In this document: one piece after another, positions 5,689 through 6,590 of the stretch
Position numbering within the stretch: position 1 is the first letter of the stretch
How the letters are laid out: each line of letters begins with the position of its first letter
Program-made: the position numbers and the translations under genes
Source: an uncultured Rickettsiales bacterium
Lineage (GTDB): Bacteria; Pseudomonadota; Alphaproteobacteria; Rickettsiales; Deianiraeaceae
Assembly (NCBI GenBank): GCA_937906355.1
Contig: CALCWF010000029.1
Location: forward strand, 1 to 6,590
Length of the DNA stretch: 6,590 bases
Direction: 5' to 3'
The notes under the pieces: generated by a model
What the model was told of the DNA's origin: nothing
What the model saw: only the letters and a program-made list of their open reading frames with translations
Database searches by the model: none

Positions 5689-6590
5689 ATGGAAAACAAC
5701 AATAATAATATCAACGATACAAAAACAAGATTTAATTTCTTTTATAAAATTATTCCAAATAAAAGTATAAATCAATTTATCGGGTTTGTTTGTTTGTTTA
5801 AAAGATTGTATAAATCCTATATGTGTAGGTATTTAAAACAAATAATTTTCGCATTAATGTTAATGATTGTTGTTTCGGTGATAACATCTTGTGTTGCTTA
5901 TATTATTGGTCCAATAATAAATAAAGTTTTTGTAGAAAAAGATAAACAAATGTTATATGTTGTGTGTGTTGTTTTGGTTGTTTTGTATCTCATTAAAACA
6001 TCAGCAACTTATATACAAGAGGTATGTCTTAAAGTTTTATGCACACGTGTTACTATGGATATACGTGTTGATGTGTTTAACAAGATAATTAAAATGCCAA
6101 TGAAAGATGTAGATAAAATGCAAAACGGGCAAATTATGACGTTGTTTTTAAACGACATAACAAACGTTGGTGATTCGTCACAAGATTTATTTGTTGTGTT
6201 TTTTCGTGATTTTATAACAGTTTTGTTTTTGGTTTTTGTTGTGTTTTATAATGACTGGTTGTTGGCGATTCTCGGTTTTTGTATATATCCTCTTGTTTTT
6301 GTTCCGTTATCTAAGATATCAAAATCAGCACGTTCGAAATTTGCACAAGAACAAACACTTCTTCAAACGATAACAGCAAGACTAACAGACGTAATTAATG
6401 GAGTAAAAACGATAAAAGTTTATAACACAGAAAAACTTGAAACAAATAAAATAAAAACCCTTTTAATTCACTACACGAAAACAGCTATTGCTTTCCTAAA
6501 AAAAACAGCTCTTGCTTCTCCGTCGATGGAGTTAGGGTGTGGTTTGTCGATGGTTTTGATTGTGTTTGTTGGTGGTTATCGTGTTGTTGG
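5689..6590 (+). CDS. MsbA-type ABC exporter, N-terminal membrane domain (3' end outside window)
   Basis: An open frame of 300 complete codons from ATG 5689 to the window edge without a stop. It is the transmembrane domain of a half-size ABC exporter (ABCB/MsbA class). Membrane segments lie at about 50-77, 88-107, 167-187, 190-208 and 282-300. The cytoplasmic stretch between segments 2 and 3 has the class signature (DIRVDVFNKIIKMPM, then GQIMTLFLNDITNV, residues 124-160). FYNDWLLAIL with the Trp-Leu-Ala start of segment 4, and RLTDVINGVKTIKVYNTEKLE (231-251), fit the conserved coupling-helix region of MsbA-like exporters. The Walker A, signature and Walker B motifs would follow beyond the edge. 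Such proteins flip lipid A, phospholipids or hydrophobic compounds using ATP; lipid export is the likeliest role but is not proven. The N-terminus is Asn-rich (MENNNNNIND). No Shine-Dalgarno sequence precedes the ATG. Confidence 0.9.
   Translation, partial: MENNNNNINDTKTRFNFFYKIIPNKSINQFIGFVCLFKRLYKSYMCRYLKQIIFALMLMIVVSVITSCVAYIIGPIINKVFVEKDKQMLYVVCVVLVVLYLIKTSATYIQEVCLKVLCTRVTMDIRVDVFNKIIKMPMKDVDKMQNGQIMTLFLNDITNVGDSSQDLFVVFFRDFITVLFLVFVVFYNDWLLAILGFCIYPLVFVPLSKISKSARSKFAQEQTLLQTITARLTDVINGVKTIKVYNTEKLETNKIKTLLIHYTKTAIAFLKKTALASPSMELGCGLSMVLIVFVGGYRVV

Overview
The window comes from an AT-rich bacterial genome that uses the standard code (TGG for Trp; TGA, TAA as stops). FtsH carries alphaproteobacterial-looking signatures (for example DPIHKATIIPRGRALG). 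Very AT-rich spacers, Lys/Asn-rich low-complexity protein segments, weak or absent Shine-Dalgarno sequences and scattered housekeeping genes together suggest a host-associated alphaproteobacterium with a reduced genome (Rickettsiales/Holosporales-like). That placement is an inference from resemblance, not from a phylogeny.

Left block, + strand (1-2113): the C-terminal 110 residues of an unrecognised basic protein; a 189-residue polytopic membrane protein with the RHP motif of isoprenylcysteine/phospholipid methyltransferases; and a Maf-family nucleotide pyrophosphatase carrying an unusual ~170-residue Lys/Arg-rich, coiled-coil-like N-terminal extension. The gaps are 37 and 44 bp, so the three could form one transcript. 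A 78-bp AT-only convergent gap follows.

Middle block, - strand (2192-5439): fabD (malonyl-CoA:ACP transacylase), a 317-bp non-coding spacer holding a perfect DnaA-box 9-mer, short repeats and hairpins, then ftsH, the membrane AAA+ zinc protease, with all catalytic motifs intact. fabD is not next to fabG/acpP/fabF, and ftsH is not next to tilS.

Right block (5440-6590): a 249-bp divergent spacer of about 13% G+C by hand count, then the first 300 codons of an MsbA-type ABC exporter on the + strand, cut by the window edge before its ATPase domain.

Functionally the window holds envelope and housekeeping genes: fatty-acid precursor supply (FabD), membrane protein and lipid-enzyme quality control (FtsH), a probable lipid or hydrophobic-substrate exporter, a small membrane methyltransferase and nucleotide-pool surveillance (Maf). 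I see no mobile element, CRISPR array, tRNA or rRNA. The least ordinary item is the coiled-coil-Maf fusion with altered active-site motifs; I do not see a multi-gene novel system.
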